This document shows positions 28,929 to 35,798 of a stretch of 36,109 nt of DNA, in pieces. Below the pieces are notes generated by a model. It had not been told where the DNA came from. It was given only the letters and a program-made list of their open reading frames with translations, and ran no database searches. A program made the translations under genes and the position numbers. Each line of letters begins with the position of its first letter. Position 1 is the stretch's first letter. The stretch is taken from positions 1 through 36,109 of the IMG/VR virus record IMGVR_UViG_3300021956_000036; one strand, given 5' to 3'. This DNA comes from a virus.

Positions 28929-30265
28929 TAGAAGCTACTAACCTACCTAAAAATACAGAACTAGAAAAAAATATACTTGGATCATTATTAATAGATAAGA
29001 ATGCTTTACCATTAGTAATAGGATTGCTTAATGAAGATGTTTTCTATGACCTTAAACATAAGAAGATATTTTCTACTATTAAATCCATGTTTGACAAGCA
29101 TATTTCTATAGACATTACTACTATAGCCCAAAAATTACAAGGTGATAAAGCTATGGATGAGGTTGGTGGTGCTTATTACCTAACAAAGCTTACAGACAAT
29201 ATCGTACACACTAACCACCTTAATACGCATATTGAGATGGTAGTTGAGTTGTATAAGAAGCGTCAGGCGTATTTAATCCTGATTCAAAAATCTAGTGAGT
29301 TCTTAAATCCTGATACTGAATCACTTGACTCAATAAGTTCACTAATTAGTAAACTTTTAGGTTTACAAGAGTTTGGTAATATCTACGAACAGACTATAGA
29401 CCAAATAGTTATGCAGGTAATAACTAAGCGTGACATGGCTAATAAAGGTGAGTTATTAGGGTTTGATACAGGATTTTCTGAGCTAAACTCTACTATTGGT
29501 GGATGGTGTGCTCCTGACATGGTTGTAGTAGCTGCTAGACCAGGTGCAGGTAAGACTGCCTTCATGCTTTCTTCGGTTTATCACTTAGCAATAAAGAAAA
29601 GGGTTCCTACGGCTATTTTTAGCCTAGAAATGAGCTCCGAACAGCTAGTTGAAAGGTTAGAGTCAATAACGAGTCAGGTGCCCTTAAAACGCCTTAGAAT
29701 GAATATTTTGAATGACTACGAAAAAAACACTGTAATGGAAGCTGATGACATCATTTTGACCACCCCATTATACATAGACGATACTGGTGGTTTAAATATC
29801 AGTCAGTTAAGGGCTAAAGCTAATATTTTGAAGCAAAAATATGGAATTAAGGTGATTTTTATAGACTATTTACAACTCATGTCAGGTCAAGGAAAGTCTA
29901 ATCAAAATAGAGAGCAAGAGGTTAGCACAATAAGTAGGAACATTAAGGCGTTAGCTAAGGAGTTAGGCGTTCCAATTATTGCTTTGTCACAGTTAAGTAG
30001 AAGAGTTGAGGAAAGGGCTGATAAAATACCACAGCTTTCTGATTTGAGAGAGTCAGGATCAATTGAGCAAGACGCTGACATTGTAATAATGCTTATGCGA
30101 CCTGAATATTATGAGATGCAAGAATCAGTAGAGATTAAGGGTAAAGAATACCATCCTAATGGGCTTGTCATCTGTAAGGTAGAAAAGAATAGACATGGCA
30201 TCACGACAAACATTCCTTTAAGATTTATAGGAGAAACAATAACCATACAAAACCATAACGAATGA
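28925..30265 (+). CDS. dnaB: Replicative DNA helicase DnaB (446 aa)
   Basis: The N-terminal DnaB domain (NTELEKNILGSLLIDKNAL to about 105) and a RecA-like helicase domain are both present. Walker A is ARPGAGKT (204-211), followed by FSLEMSSEQLVERL, IDDTGGLNISQLRAKA, the Walker B region VIFIDYLQLM, IIALSQLSR and the SDLRESGSIEQDADIV motif. The length is standard. It unwinds the fork as a hexamer and is presumably loaded by the organiser at 27996-28610. Confidence 0.96.
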   Translation: MIEATNLPKNTELEKNILGSLLIDKNALPLVIGLLNEDVFYDLKHKKIFSTIKSMFDKHISIDITTIAQKLQGDKAMDEVGGAYYLTKLTDNIVHTNHLNTHIEMVVELYKKRQAYLILIQKSSEFLNPDTESLDSISSLISKLLGLQEFGNIYEQTIDQIVMQVITKRDMANKGELLGFDTGFSELNSTIGGWCAPDMVVVAARPGAGKTAFMLSSVYHLAIKKRVPTAIFSLEMSSEQLVERLESITSQVPLKRLRMNILNDYEKNTVMEADDIILTTPLYIDDTGGLNISQLRAKANILKQKYGIKVIFIDYLQLMSGQGKSNQNREQEVSTISRNIKALAKELGVPIIALSQLSRRVEERADKIPQLSDLRESGSIEQDADIVIMLMRPEYYEMQESVEIKGKEYHPNGLVICKVEKNRHGITTNIPLRFIGETITIQNHNE

Positions 30266-30456
30266 GAGAACAGTACATTGAAATACACGATGCTATAGTT
30301 ACCATCAAACTAAGAGCAGACATGAATGACATTGAATTAAAAAGATTTACTGAGCAATTGTCCAGTATTTTATCTAAAAAACAAGACAATGGAGAAACCG
30401 AATCCAAGAAACTACCGAAACAAAAGAAAGTTCGAGATAGACCTAGCAAAATATGA
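30262..30456 (+). CDS. Hypothetical protein (64 aa)
   Basis: Overlaps the end of dnaB by ATGA. The N-terminal half is (REQYIEIHDAIVTIKLRADM) beta-alpha, the C-terminal half lysine-rich and disordered (KKLPKQKKVRDRPSKI). The last 68 bases also encode the beginning of the next gene in another frame, an unusually long overlap. Confidence 0.55.
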   Translation: MREQYIEIHDAIVTIKLRADMNDIELKRFTEQLSSILSKKQDNGETESKKLPKQKKVRDRPSKI

Positions 30457-30766
30457 GGATGGTACATACAATGCTCTAAGGCTATTTGCTAAGAATACTA
30501 AGATAATGGTCATAACTGACCTAAAAGCCTTACAAAGAGGTTATATATGGCTTGAGTATGAAAGGGATGGTAAACCATCAGGAATAGCAGATACAAGGGT
30601 AGAGTTCTTTGCAATAAACTTAGATATTCGTGATAGAATTTACTTTATGAGAGCAGAAATGTTACGTCAAAAAGCTCGTAGATACTTTAAATTAAGCAGG
30701 TTAAAGTACAAGGATAAGGTTCGATATGTGAAGATGCAAATGACTGAGTTCATACGTTGGGATTAA
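30389..30766 (+). CDS. Basic helical protein (125 aa), hypothetical
   Basis: Begins EKPNPRNYRNKRKFEIDLAK and contains NALRLFAKNTKIMVITDLKA, then IYFMRAEMLRQKARRYFKLS. It is strongly basic and helical, perhaps nucleic-acid binding. Not recognised. The ATG at 30389 is 68 bases inside the previous gene. Confidence 0.65.
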   Translation: MEKPNPRNYRNKRKFEIDLAKYEDGTYNALRLFAKNTKIMVITDLKALQRGYIWLEYERDGKPSGIADTRVEFFAINLDIRDRIYFMRAEMLRQKARRYFKLSRLKYKDKVRYVKMQMTEFIRWD

Positions 30767-30785
30767 TATATTTAAATATATTGTA

Positions 30786-30793
30786 TAACTTTG
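30786..30793 (+). promoter_or_regulatory. Putative -7 promoter box before VRR-NUC gene
   Basis: TAACTTTG fits TAnnTTTG four bases before the ATG at 30798, in a short AT-rich gap (ATATATTTAAATATATT is a near-palindrome directly upstream). It may start a near-leaderless transcript. Confidence 0.35.
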
Positions 30794-30797
30794 AGCT

Positions 30798-31172
30798 ATG
30801 GCATACATGACAGCAAGTGATTTAACCAAGATGATGCTAGAATTTTTGAAGAGTAGGGGTAATGACGTTTGGAGAAATAATAACCTAGCAGTTAAAGGTA
30901 GATCATTCATTGGTAGAAAAGGAGTTCCTGATGTAATTGGTTACTCAAAAAAATATGGTCAGTTTATAGCTTGTGAAGTAAAAGCTATAGGAGACAGAGT
31001 AAGCCCTGAACAAATGAGTTTTCTTATCAACCTGGCAATAGCTGGAGGAATATCAATGATATGTCAACAAATTAGAGACGAATCAATAATAGTTAAAATA
31101 TTTAATAACGATGGCGAAAGCAAAGACTACGAGTTCCAACAAGGTGAGCTTCGGCAAAAGAAAAATGGGTAA
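30798..31172 (+). CDS. VRR-NUC type nuclease (124 aa)
   Basis: A PD-(D/E)xK nuclease of the VRR-NUC family: GRKGVPDVIGYS (Pro44-Asp45), then QFIACEVKAIGD (Glu60-x-Lys62), then SPEQMSFLINLAIAGG. All catalytic positions are intact. Phage members are small single-domain endonucleases, likely structure-specific (Holliday junction or flap). They probably resolve replication or recombination intermediates before packaging. Confidence 0.85.
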   Translation: MAYMTASDLTKMMLEFLKSRGNDVWRNNNLAVKGRSFIGRKGVPDVIGYSKKYGQFIACEVKAIGDRVSPEQMSFLINLAIAGGISMICQQIRDESIIVKIFNNDGESKDYEFQQGELRQKKNG

Positions 31173-31236
31173 AGCAAAAAAATCTTATAACAAACATTCC
31201 CCTAAACCAAAAGATTATAGAGGTCAGGGAAGATAA
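31111..31236 (+). CDS. Very basic 41-aa protein
   Basis: ATG at 31111, TAA at 31234-31236. The product is AKAKTTSSNKVSFGKRKMGK followed by AKKSYNKHSPKPKDYRGQGR, with many Lys/Arg/Gly and no acidic stretch. I recall closely similar short ORFs in other Bacteroidota phages, but cannot check this. It probably binds nucleic acid. It overlaps the end of the nuclease gene by 62 bases in a different frame. Confidence 0.65.
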   Translation: MAKAKTTSSNKVSFGKRKMGKAKKSYNKHSPKPKDYRGQGR

Positions 31237-31246
31237 AACAAATAAT

Positions 31247-31429
31247 ATGGAAAAGACAGAAATAGAAAACAAAGAATTAAAGGCACCTAAAGTAACTAAA
31301 AAGCAAAAAGAGTTTGTTTCAGAAGAAACTATTGCTACATTTGAGGAAATCCTAAAAGACTATGCTATTGATTTAAAGTATAGACCTTTTATCAAACAAA
31401 TAGTTAACGAATATAGAAAGAATGGATAA
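31247..31429 (+). CDS. Hypothetical helical protein (60 aa)
   Basis: Lys/Glu-rich N-terminus, then ETIATFEEILKDYAIDLKYR and PFIKQIVNEYRKNG. Helical. Not recognised. It overlaps the next gene by eight bases. Confidence 0.6.
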   Translation: MEKTEIENKELKAPKVTKKQKEFVSEETIATFEEILKDYAIDLKYRPFIKQIVNEYRKNG

Positions 31430-31622
31430 TTTAGATTCAGTAGTTTCATCAGTAATTGAGAAGTATAAGGATAGAGCAAACTTAGGCTTTACTAAATACG
31501 GAACAAACCTAGATAGAAACGATTTAAATACTAAGGATTGGGTAGAGCATTTACAACAGGAGCTAATGGATGCAGTCCTATATTTAGAGAAGCTAAAGCA
31601 AGAATTAAAGAAAAGTATTTAA
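31422..31622 (+). CDS. MazG-like small protein (66 aa)
   Basis: Contains IEKYKDRANLGFTKYGTNLD and VEHLQQELMDAVLYLEKLKQ. The ELMDAVLYL segment resembles the Exx(D/E) metal-binding helices of MazG/all-alpha NTP pyrophosphohydrolases, and such truncated versions are common in phages. Only one of the two usual motifs is visible, so activity is doubtful. Confidence 0.6.
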   Translation: MDNLDSVVSSVIEKYKDRANLGFTKYGTNLDRNDLNTKDWVEHLQQELMDAVLYLEKLKQELKKSI

Positions 31623-31638
31623 TCATAAAACAAATAAC

Positions 31639-31893
31639 ATGGCAACAACAAAAAATGAAGATTTCTTAGGCAGATGCCAAACAATGAAATCAGCTTATGG
31701 TTCTTTTAAGAAAGTATCATTCGGACCAGATGACTTAAAGAAAATGAACGATTGGGCTAAAGACAACAAAGGATGGGTAAACATCCTAATTAAAACTAAA
31801 AAGACAACATCTCCAGATCAATCAGATTTCTATGTAACTATGGACACATGGAAACCAGATGGGGGTAATTATAAAAAAGACTTACCATTCTAA
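31639..31893 (+). CDS. Conserved phage protein (84 aa)
   Basis: Begins ATTKNEDFLGRCQTMKSAYG and has VSFGPDDLKKMNDWAKDNKG, VNILIKTKKT and YVTMDTWKPDGG. It appears to be a small conserved alpha/beta protein of Bacteroidota phages. The role is unknown. It is spaced like a normal operon gene with its own A-rich upstream site. Confidence 0.7.
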   Translation: MATTKNEDFLGRCQTMKSAYGSFKKVSFGPDDLKKMNDWAKDNKGWVNILIKTKKTTSPDQSDFYVTMDTWKPDGGNYKKDLPF

Positions 31894-31894
31894 T

Positions 31895-32077
31895 ATGAAA
31901 CTAATTTTACAAATGTTCTTAAACGTAATTGCATTATTTGTAATATTGTATTTACCATTCGCATTCATAGTAAACGAATGGAATCCAACTTTATGGAACG
32001 TTTATATTAGAGCATTATATGTTTTATGTTATATAGCTGTTATTACTTATGGCTTAGAACAATACAAGAAGAAATAA
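31895..32077 (+). CDS. Two-helix membrane protein (60 aa)
   Basis: The ATG at 31895 is preferred, because the frame upstream lies within the previous gene. Two membrane helices are seen at about residues 3-22 (LILQMFLNVIALFVILYLPF) and 34-54 (WNVYIRALYVLCYIAVITYG), with a lysine tail. It could be a second holin-like or superinfection-exclusion protein. Last gene of the rightward block, followed by a terminator. Confidence 0.65.
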   Translation: MKLILQMFLNVIALFVILYLPFAFIVNEWNPTLWNVYIRALYVLCYIAVITYGLEQYKKK

Positions 32078-32111
32078 TTTGTGTTTTGTAGTTTATAGTT
32101 TAAAGTGAAAG

Positions 32112-32135
32112 GGTAGTAGAAATACTACCTTTTTT
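32112..32135 (+). terminator. Intrinsic terminator of the rightward block
   Basis: Perfect stem GGTAGTA / TACTACC (32112-32118 with 32123-32129), tetraloop GAAA, then six T. It ends the early/replication operon 35 bases after the last large ORF. The T-run is directly followed by ATGAATCA, as at the attenuator at 27996. Confidence 0.88.
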
Positions 32136-32309
32136 ATGAATCAAACTTGAGCCGTTTATCAATCATATTCGGCTCATAATTGAACTATAAATGAGCCTTT
32201 TATGAACGAAAGAAAGCCCTATAGAAATAGGGCTCGTAAAATCAAAGTCAAATTCAAGAAAACTATGTATGCGATGTAAAATTAAATAGGCTATTTGAAC
32301 CCACCAAAT
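32136..32309. other. Gap with two further hairpins
   Basis: TGAGCCG / CGGCTCA can pair in the segment 32149-32177. AGCCCTAT / ATAGGGCT (about 32215-32234) is a perfect 8-base stem with loop AGAA, but it lies within the small ORF at 32202-32279. Neither has a downstream T-run on the plus strand. A small RNA is conceivable. Nothing else is visible. Confidence 0.45.
32202..32279 (+). CDS. Possible 25-aa basic peptide
   Basis: ATG at 32202, TAA at 32277-32279. The product NERKPYRNRARKIKVKFKKT is highly basic. It lies after the main terminator and contains a perfect hairpin, so it may not be translated. Listed with low confidence. Confidence 0.25.
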   Translation: MNERKPYRNRARKIKVKFKKTMYAM

Positions 32310-32335
32310 AAAAATGCTCCTTTTTTAAGGGAGCA
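32310..32335 (-). terminator. Intrinsic terminator for leftward small genes
   Basis: On the minus strand TGCTCC pairs with GGAGCA (32315-32320 with 32330-32335), followed by TTTTT. It lies 35 bases after the stop of the 88-aa gene. The plus-strand terminator at 32112-32135 faces it, so this is the convergent end of the two transcription blocks. Confidence 0.8.
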
Positions 32336-32369
32336 CTTTAACCATAATCCAACACAACATGAGAGCATC

Positions 32370-32636
32370 TTATTGACTACGATTGGTTTTATCGTAGAAC
32401 TTAGTTAATACTGATCCGTAGAGAACTGCCTGGAGCCTAGATATAAAGCTATCCATAGACTCATCAAGATGAAAGAAATCCTGAGATTGCATATAGATAA
32501 AACATCTATTTGCATCTTCATCGTCAGGCACCACACTCTCTACTAGATGAACATTGATATACGAGTCTACTGGTTCGTAGTTTTCCTCGTACTCATAACT
32601 GTCATCCTCCGTAAGTTGTGTTATGTGCATTAACAT
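32370..32636 (-). CDS. Acidic hypothetical protein (88 aa)
   Basis: Strongly acidic (LTEDDSYEYEENYEPVDSYI, then VVPDDEDANRCF) with a C-terminal helix SMDSFISRLQAVLYGSVLTK. Small acidic phage proteins sometimes imitate DNA or bind regulators, but no family is recognised. ATG 32636 or the third codon ATG could be the start. It overlaps the 51-aa gene by 35 bases. Confidence 0.6.
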   Translation of the reverse strand: MLMHITQLTEDDSYEYEENYEPVDSYINVHLVESVVPDDEDANRCFIYMQSQDFFHLDESMDSFISRLQAVLYGSVLTKFYDKTNRSQ

Positions 32637-32757
32637 TTAGTACACTATTTTTAAGTACAGTTAATCTTAGCTCCCTAATAATCAATTGCAATTTTGCTTC
32701 CAAATACTGCTTCTCTTTCATCAATTCGGCAATCTTAACATCTGCTTCTCTACTCAT
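32602..32757 (-). CDS. Small helical protein (51 aa)
   Basis: ATG 32755-32757, stop TGA 32602-32604. The product (SREADVKIAELMKEKQYLEA, KLQLIIRELRLTVLKN) is a coiled-coil helix. A promoter box is found immediately upstream and the stop overlaps the following gene, so both are likely one small operon. Function unknown. Confidence 0.55.
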   Translation of the reverse strand: MSREADVKIAELMKEKQYLEAKLQLIIRELRLTVLKNSVLNVNAHNTTYGG

Positions 32758-32758
32758 A

Positions 32759-32766
32759 CAAATTTA
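32759..32766 (-). promoter_or_regulatory. Putative -7 promoter box for the two small leftward genes
   Basis: The minus strand reads GTAAATTTGTATGAG. TAAATTTG matches TAnnTTTG one base before the ATG, so a transcript from it would start at or inside the start codon (leaderless) or use a later ATG. It lies just after the terminator of the metallophosphoesterase gene, where a new promoter is needed. Confidence 0.4.
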
Positions 32767-32784
32767 CGTTTTAATTATTTTAGA

Positions 32785-32827
32785 TAAAAAAGTGCATACC
32801 TAATTGATTATCAATTAAATACGCACT
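32785..32827 (-). terminator. Long-stem terminator after metallophosphoesterase gene
   Basis: AGTGC (32791-32795) pairs with GCACT (32823-32827), and inside it TAATTGAT/ATCAATTA forms a perfect 8-base stem, with mismatches between. The minus strand then reads TTTTTT. It ends the lysis-side part of the late operon, 22 bases after the metallophosphoesterase stop. Confidence 0.75.
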
Positions 32828-32848
32828 CTAGTTTTTAGAACTACTGCC

Positions 32849-33556
32849 TTATTTCGTCTTGGGGAGTCTTATTATTTTACTTCCTAAAGGCATCGGCACA
32901 AATATAGCAATTCTACCTCCATCTAAAACAACACCACATCCTAATGTTGGTCGTTTGGGGAAAGGTTTAGAATACTCCATTGCATAGGCGTTTATATCAA
33001 TTCCACAGCCTACATTCATGCCAAAAATCATGTCTTTATCTGAACTACTATATAGCACCCCTCCAAAGCTATGTATATGACCTATTACTGTAGATTGTCT
33101 AGCATCTCTTGCTCTATTGATAGCACCTGCCTGTCCTGAACTACCTGTACCATGAGTGTACAAAACACCATCTATTTCCCATTCTAAAGCCCATTTCCAG
33201 CCTTTTGGTGCATCCCAAGCATCTTCATAGGATTTAATAAATCGGTTCGGTAATCCAGTCGTTTGAGCCTTTCTTTTATGTAAGGCAGAATGGTTCCCTA
33301 TGCATACTTTTACATTAGGGAACCTCTTATACCAGATATTTAATTGTTTTTGAGCTTCTTCTGATTCTTTAGAAGCTGAATGTCCATTAGGATTGGACTC
33401 ATGATAGCTGATAGCGTGGTTATCTACTTCGTCACCAATGTGTATTATTTCAGAACATTGGAACTTATTAAATACCTCGTAACAGAATTGTAGATACTGT
33501 GTGTGGCAAAATGGGAAATGTGTATCTCCTATGATGCCTACATTTTTTTTGCTCAT
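32849..33556 (-). CDS. Calcineurin-like metallophosphoesterase (235 aa)
   Basis: All five metal-binding motifs are present: GDTHFP (Asp11, His13), GDEVDNH (41-47), GNHS (87-90), YTHG (His135) and GHIHS (His160, His162). This is a complete Metallophos active site, with two metal ions for phosphodiester or phosphomonoester hydrolysis. No signal peptide, so probably cytoplasmic. It is the last gene of the lysis-side operon. The substrate cannot be told. Phage members have been suggested to process nucleic acid ends, nucleotides or signalling nucleotides. Confidence 0.88.
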   Translation of the reverse strand: MSKKNVGIIGDTHFPFCHTQYLQFCYEVFNKFQCSEIIHIGDEVDNHAISYHESNPNGHSASKESEEAQKQLNIWYKRFPNVKVCIGNHSALHKRKAQTTGLPNRFIKSYEDAWDAPKGWKWALEWEIDGVLYTHGTGSSGQAGAINRARDARQSTVIGHIHSFGGVLYSSSDKDMIFGMNVGCGIDINAYAMEYSKPFPKRPTLGCGVVLDGGRIAIFVPMPLGSKIIRLPKTK

Positions 33557-33576
33557 TATGTTGGTTGTTGGTTAGA

Positions 33577-34038
33577 TTACTTATATGGTGCGTAAGCTGT
33601 TCTTCCGTTTGTTTTGATTGCTCTTAATATCTGCTTTCTATTCTTTCCTGCATTATAAGAAACGTGAACCCAGTCAGGTTTATTGTTGTCACCAAACTCC
33701 CATATCAACTGGTCAAACTCTAAATGGTCTTTAATATAGTTAAAGATTTCAGTGTTAGACTTGCCACTCATGCCATCCATATCTATGTCTGCAGCCTTAC
33801 CTTCACAATGTTGTGAACTTAATGATCCGCCAATAAAGTGATTTAGGTTTTTGCTTCTATATCCTGAAGAGATATTCAAAGGACCTTCATTAAAAATTCT
33901 AACAGGCTCAAGCACTTTCTCACAAAGCACTTTAAGGTTGTCTTGATGTTCAGGAGTTGGATCATTTGATACTCCATGTCTTTTAGCAGATTCACTTCTT
34001 GTAAACTCAGCTAAATCAAAGTGTGCACTAAGCTTCAT
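33577..34038 (-). CDS. Endolysin, M15 peptidase (153 aa)
   Basis: A single-domain Peptidase_M15_3-type (D-alanyl-D-alanine carboxypeptidase/endopeptidase-like) enzyme. Key elements are SSGYRS (Arg61), SSQHCEGKAADID with zinc ligands His77 and Asp84, and DWVHVSY with His125. It should cut peptide crosslinks of peptidoglycan. There is no signal peptide, so it depends on a holin. The gene overlaps the holin-like gene by 11 bases. Confidence 0.92.
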   Translation of the reverse strand: MKLSAHFDLAEFTRSESAKRHGVSNDPTPEHQDNLKVLCEKVLEPVRIFNEGPLNISSGYRSKNLNHFIGGSLSSQHCEGKAADIDMDGMSGKSNTEIFNYIKDHLEFDQLIWEFGDNNKPDWVHVSYNAGKNRKQILRAIKTNGRTAYAPYK

Positions 34039-34252
34039 TATTATCTTTTTTAAATATTTTCTCTACTGATGTTAAGCCTAAACAGCCAAACGCTAACAAA
34101 GCTACTGATTCTACTAGAACTGGACTTGGGGCTGTATGTTCATCACTAAAACTATTGTTGTACATAGTTACGCAAAGTGCTATAGTGCATAATAAACCAC
34201 AGATTCTTTTCATGCTTAATTGACCTGATTCGTCACAGAAAAATTGTTTCAT
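34028..34252 (-). CDS. Holin-like protein (74 aa)
   Basis: Two hydrophobic segments, residues 16-32 (RICGLLCTIALCVTMY) and 45-63 (VLVESVALLAFGCLGLTSV), are joined by a polar loop. The end KIFKKDNNEA is charged. Size, topology and overlap with the endolysin gene indicate a class II-like holin. No family was recognised with certainty. Confidence 0.75.
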   Translation of the reverse strand: MKQFFCDESGQLSMKRICGLLCTIALCVTMYNNSFSDEHTAPSPVLVESVALLAFGCLGLTSVEKIFKKDNNEA

Positions 34253-34253
34253 A

Positions 34254-34637
34254 TTAATGTAATTGACTAAATTGTAAAATGATTATAAACATCAGCATTA
34301 GTTTACTTGCTGCGTGTATCTTGTCTAGTTTCCTTTGATTTTCTTCCCAATCTTCGTATAAAGATTTGTTAAGTGAGTATTTATATTTCCAATTATAGAC
34401 GCTATCTTTTTCAATAGTTCTAACGCTGAGTAAAGAGTCATTTGTTTTTAATTTTAATTGTAAATTATTGATAGAGTCATGATAGTTCTTGTAAAGCGTG
34501 TTGATGTAATCTCCTTGCTCTACAGTCATAATCACCACTGAATCTTGTCCTATCTTCTTAGTTCTTGGATATTGGCAGTAACTCGAACGAACGCCCAGTA
34601 TCAACACTAACACTATCAAGCTTAATCTTAACTTCAT
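34254..34637 (-). CDS. Spanin-like protein with signal peptide and C-terminal membrane segment (127 aa)
   Basis: An N-terminal signal-like helix (LSLIVLVLILGVRSSYC) is followed by a charged coiled coil (about 45-110: YHDSINNLQLKLKTNDSLL and so on) and a hydrophobic end (LMLMFIIILQF, about 113-124). A periplasmic coiled coil tied to a membrane is the spanin layout. The first 80 bases overlap the upstream gene out of frame, another spanin habit. The truncated homologue is at 1-276. Assignment by topology and neighbours only. Confidence 0.72.
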   Translation of the reverse strand: MKLRLSLIVLVLILGVRSSYCQYPRTKKIGQDSVVIMTVEQGDYINTLYKNYHDSINNLQLKLKTNDSLLSVRTIEKDSVYNWKYKYSLNKSLYEDWEENQRKLDKIHAASKLMLMFIIILQFSQLH

Positions 34638-34890
34638 TTAATTCTGTTTTTAGGGCTATAGTCTCTTGTTTCAGTTCAGTAACTTTACTTATGGTTTGCG
34701 TTACTATCGCTTCCTTAGCTTTATCAGCTTTCACTTGCACTTGCTTATTCTTGGATAAGGTTTGATGGAATTCATTCATCAATTGCTGAAACTCTTTGTC
34801 CTCTTTAGGGGATAATTCTGGCTTGTCGGTTACCTTGTGACCTACTACTAAAACACCAGATAATAATAAAATTAAGAAGGTAGCTTTCAT
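34558..34890 (-). CDS. Secreted coiled-coil protein, spanin-like partner (110 aa)
   Basis: A leader peptide (residues 3-17, FLILLLSGVLVVGHK) is followed by KEDKEFQQLMNEFHQTLSKN and a long coiled coil up to about 95 (VTELKQETIALKTELNEVK). The end is ELLPISKN. The homologue at 200-493 has a lipobox-like cysteine, which this copy lacks, so the anchoring differs between the alleles. It shares 80 bases with the next gene in another frame. Confidence 0.7.
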   Translation of the reverse strand: MKATFLILLLSGVLVVGHKVTDKPELSPKEDKEFQQLMNEFHQTLSKNKQVQVKADKAKEAIVTQTISKVTELKQETIALKTELNEVKIKLDSVSVDTGRSFELLPISKN

Positions 34891-35195
34891 TATTTGACTG
34901 ATTTTTTAATTGCCCCCATAGCATCTAAAGTCTCTAGCTTAGTTGTAGTAGATGAAAGGGCTGTTTTACACTCTATTAGGGCTTGAGTCTTTAGGCTGTC
35001 CTTAAACTCAAGATTATTGATACGCTGTTCTTGATTGTCAATTCTGCTATTGAAATTACTCCTAATATCTACATATAATGCAGAGATTCCTACAATAACT
35101 AGGAATAGGGTTCCCACAATGGGATTTTTAGCGAAGTCTTTAAAGCTAATCGGAAGAGGATTAGCACTCACATTTAAGCCTTTTTTCGGAGCCAT
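34890..35195 (-). CDS. Single-pass membrane protein with coiled-coil tail (101 aa)
   Basis: The core FKDFAKNPIVGTLFLVIVGI with ALYVDIRSNF gives one membrane helix (about residues 24-42), then a coiled coil (RIDNQEQRINNLEFKDSLKT). It is homologous to 493-759, with the membrane part nearly identical and the tail diverged. Topology suits an i-spanin-like or a holin accessory role. ATG touches the stop of the preceding gene in the operon order closely. Confidence 0.75.
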   Translation of the reverse strand: MAPKKGLNVSANPLPISFKDFAKNPIVGTLFLVIVGISALYVDIRSNFNSRIDNQEQRINNLEFKDSLKTQALIECKTALSSTTTKLETLDAMGAIKKSVK

Positions 35196-35198
35196 CTT

Positions 35199-35798
35199 TT
35201 ATTTTTTACCAATTTTGAAGTATAAGCTACCAGAGTAGCCAATACCGTAGTTTTTATATAAATCTAAACTAAGACCAATTAGAGCCTTATTTTTGGCATT
35301 TAGCATCAAGGAAGGACTTACTACTTGTAAGCCATTAGATGGTCTAAAATCGCCTCTAAAGCCACAATAAAGGGTATTCTTAGGTTTCTCTACATAAAGT
35401 TGCTTGGTAATGATGGTTTTTTCAGTCAAATTAGCCTTAAAAGACCTAGAAAGTATCTTATTTTGGCTTATAGTATCTGTAATCACAAAGTTATTACTAT
35501 CCTGATAAATAGTGTCGTTATATGCATATTTACGCATATAATCGGATAAAACCTCTATTGTATCATGTATTTCTACCTTCTCGGTATCGGTTAAAATGAT
35601 ATACGATTGTATATCTTTTCCTTGTTTGTATCTGGTCAAAGTTTTTTCCTGGAAAACTGTGTCATGAACTTCTACCAGTTTTCGGTAGTTACGCATATCA
35701 CTAAAGTCTGCCTTACCTACATACTTGGCATCTCTAAAAAAAAGTAGCCACAATACGAATACTATGGCTACCAATAAAATGTCCTTAATTCGGATCAT
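35199..35798 (-). CDS. Membrane-anchored DT-rich protein, second allele (199 aa)
   Basis: An N-terminal membrane segment (ILLVAIVFVLWLLFF) is followed by DT-type motifs (VHDTVFQEKT, IHDTIEVLSD, YNDTIYQDSN, TDTISQNKIL). The C-terminal part is beta-like with glycine (LIGLSLDLYKNYGIGYSGSL). It is the counterpart of 761-1297, with local identity at RYK.GKDI and QDSN.F but an otherwise different sequence. The 55-aa His-rich ORF next to the other allele is absent here. Function unknown. Confidence 0.75.
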   Translation of the reverse strand: MIRIKDILLVAIVFVLWLLFFRDAKYVGKADFSDMRNYRKLVEVHDTVFQEKTLTRYKQGKDIQSYIILTDTEKVEIHDTIEVLSDYMRKYAYNDTIYQDSNNFVITDTISQNKILSRSFKANLTEKTIITKQLYVEKPKNTLYCGFRGDFRPSNGLQVVSPSLMLNAKNKALIGLSLDLYKNYGIGYSGSLYFKIGKK

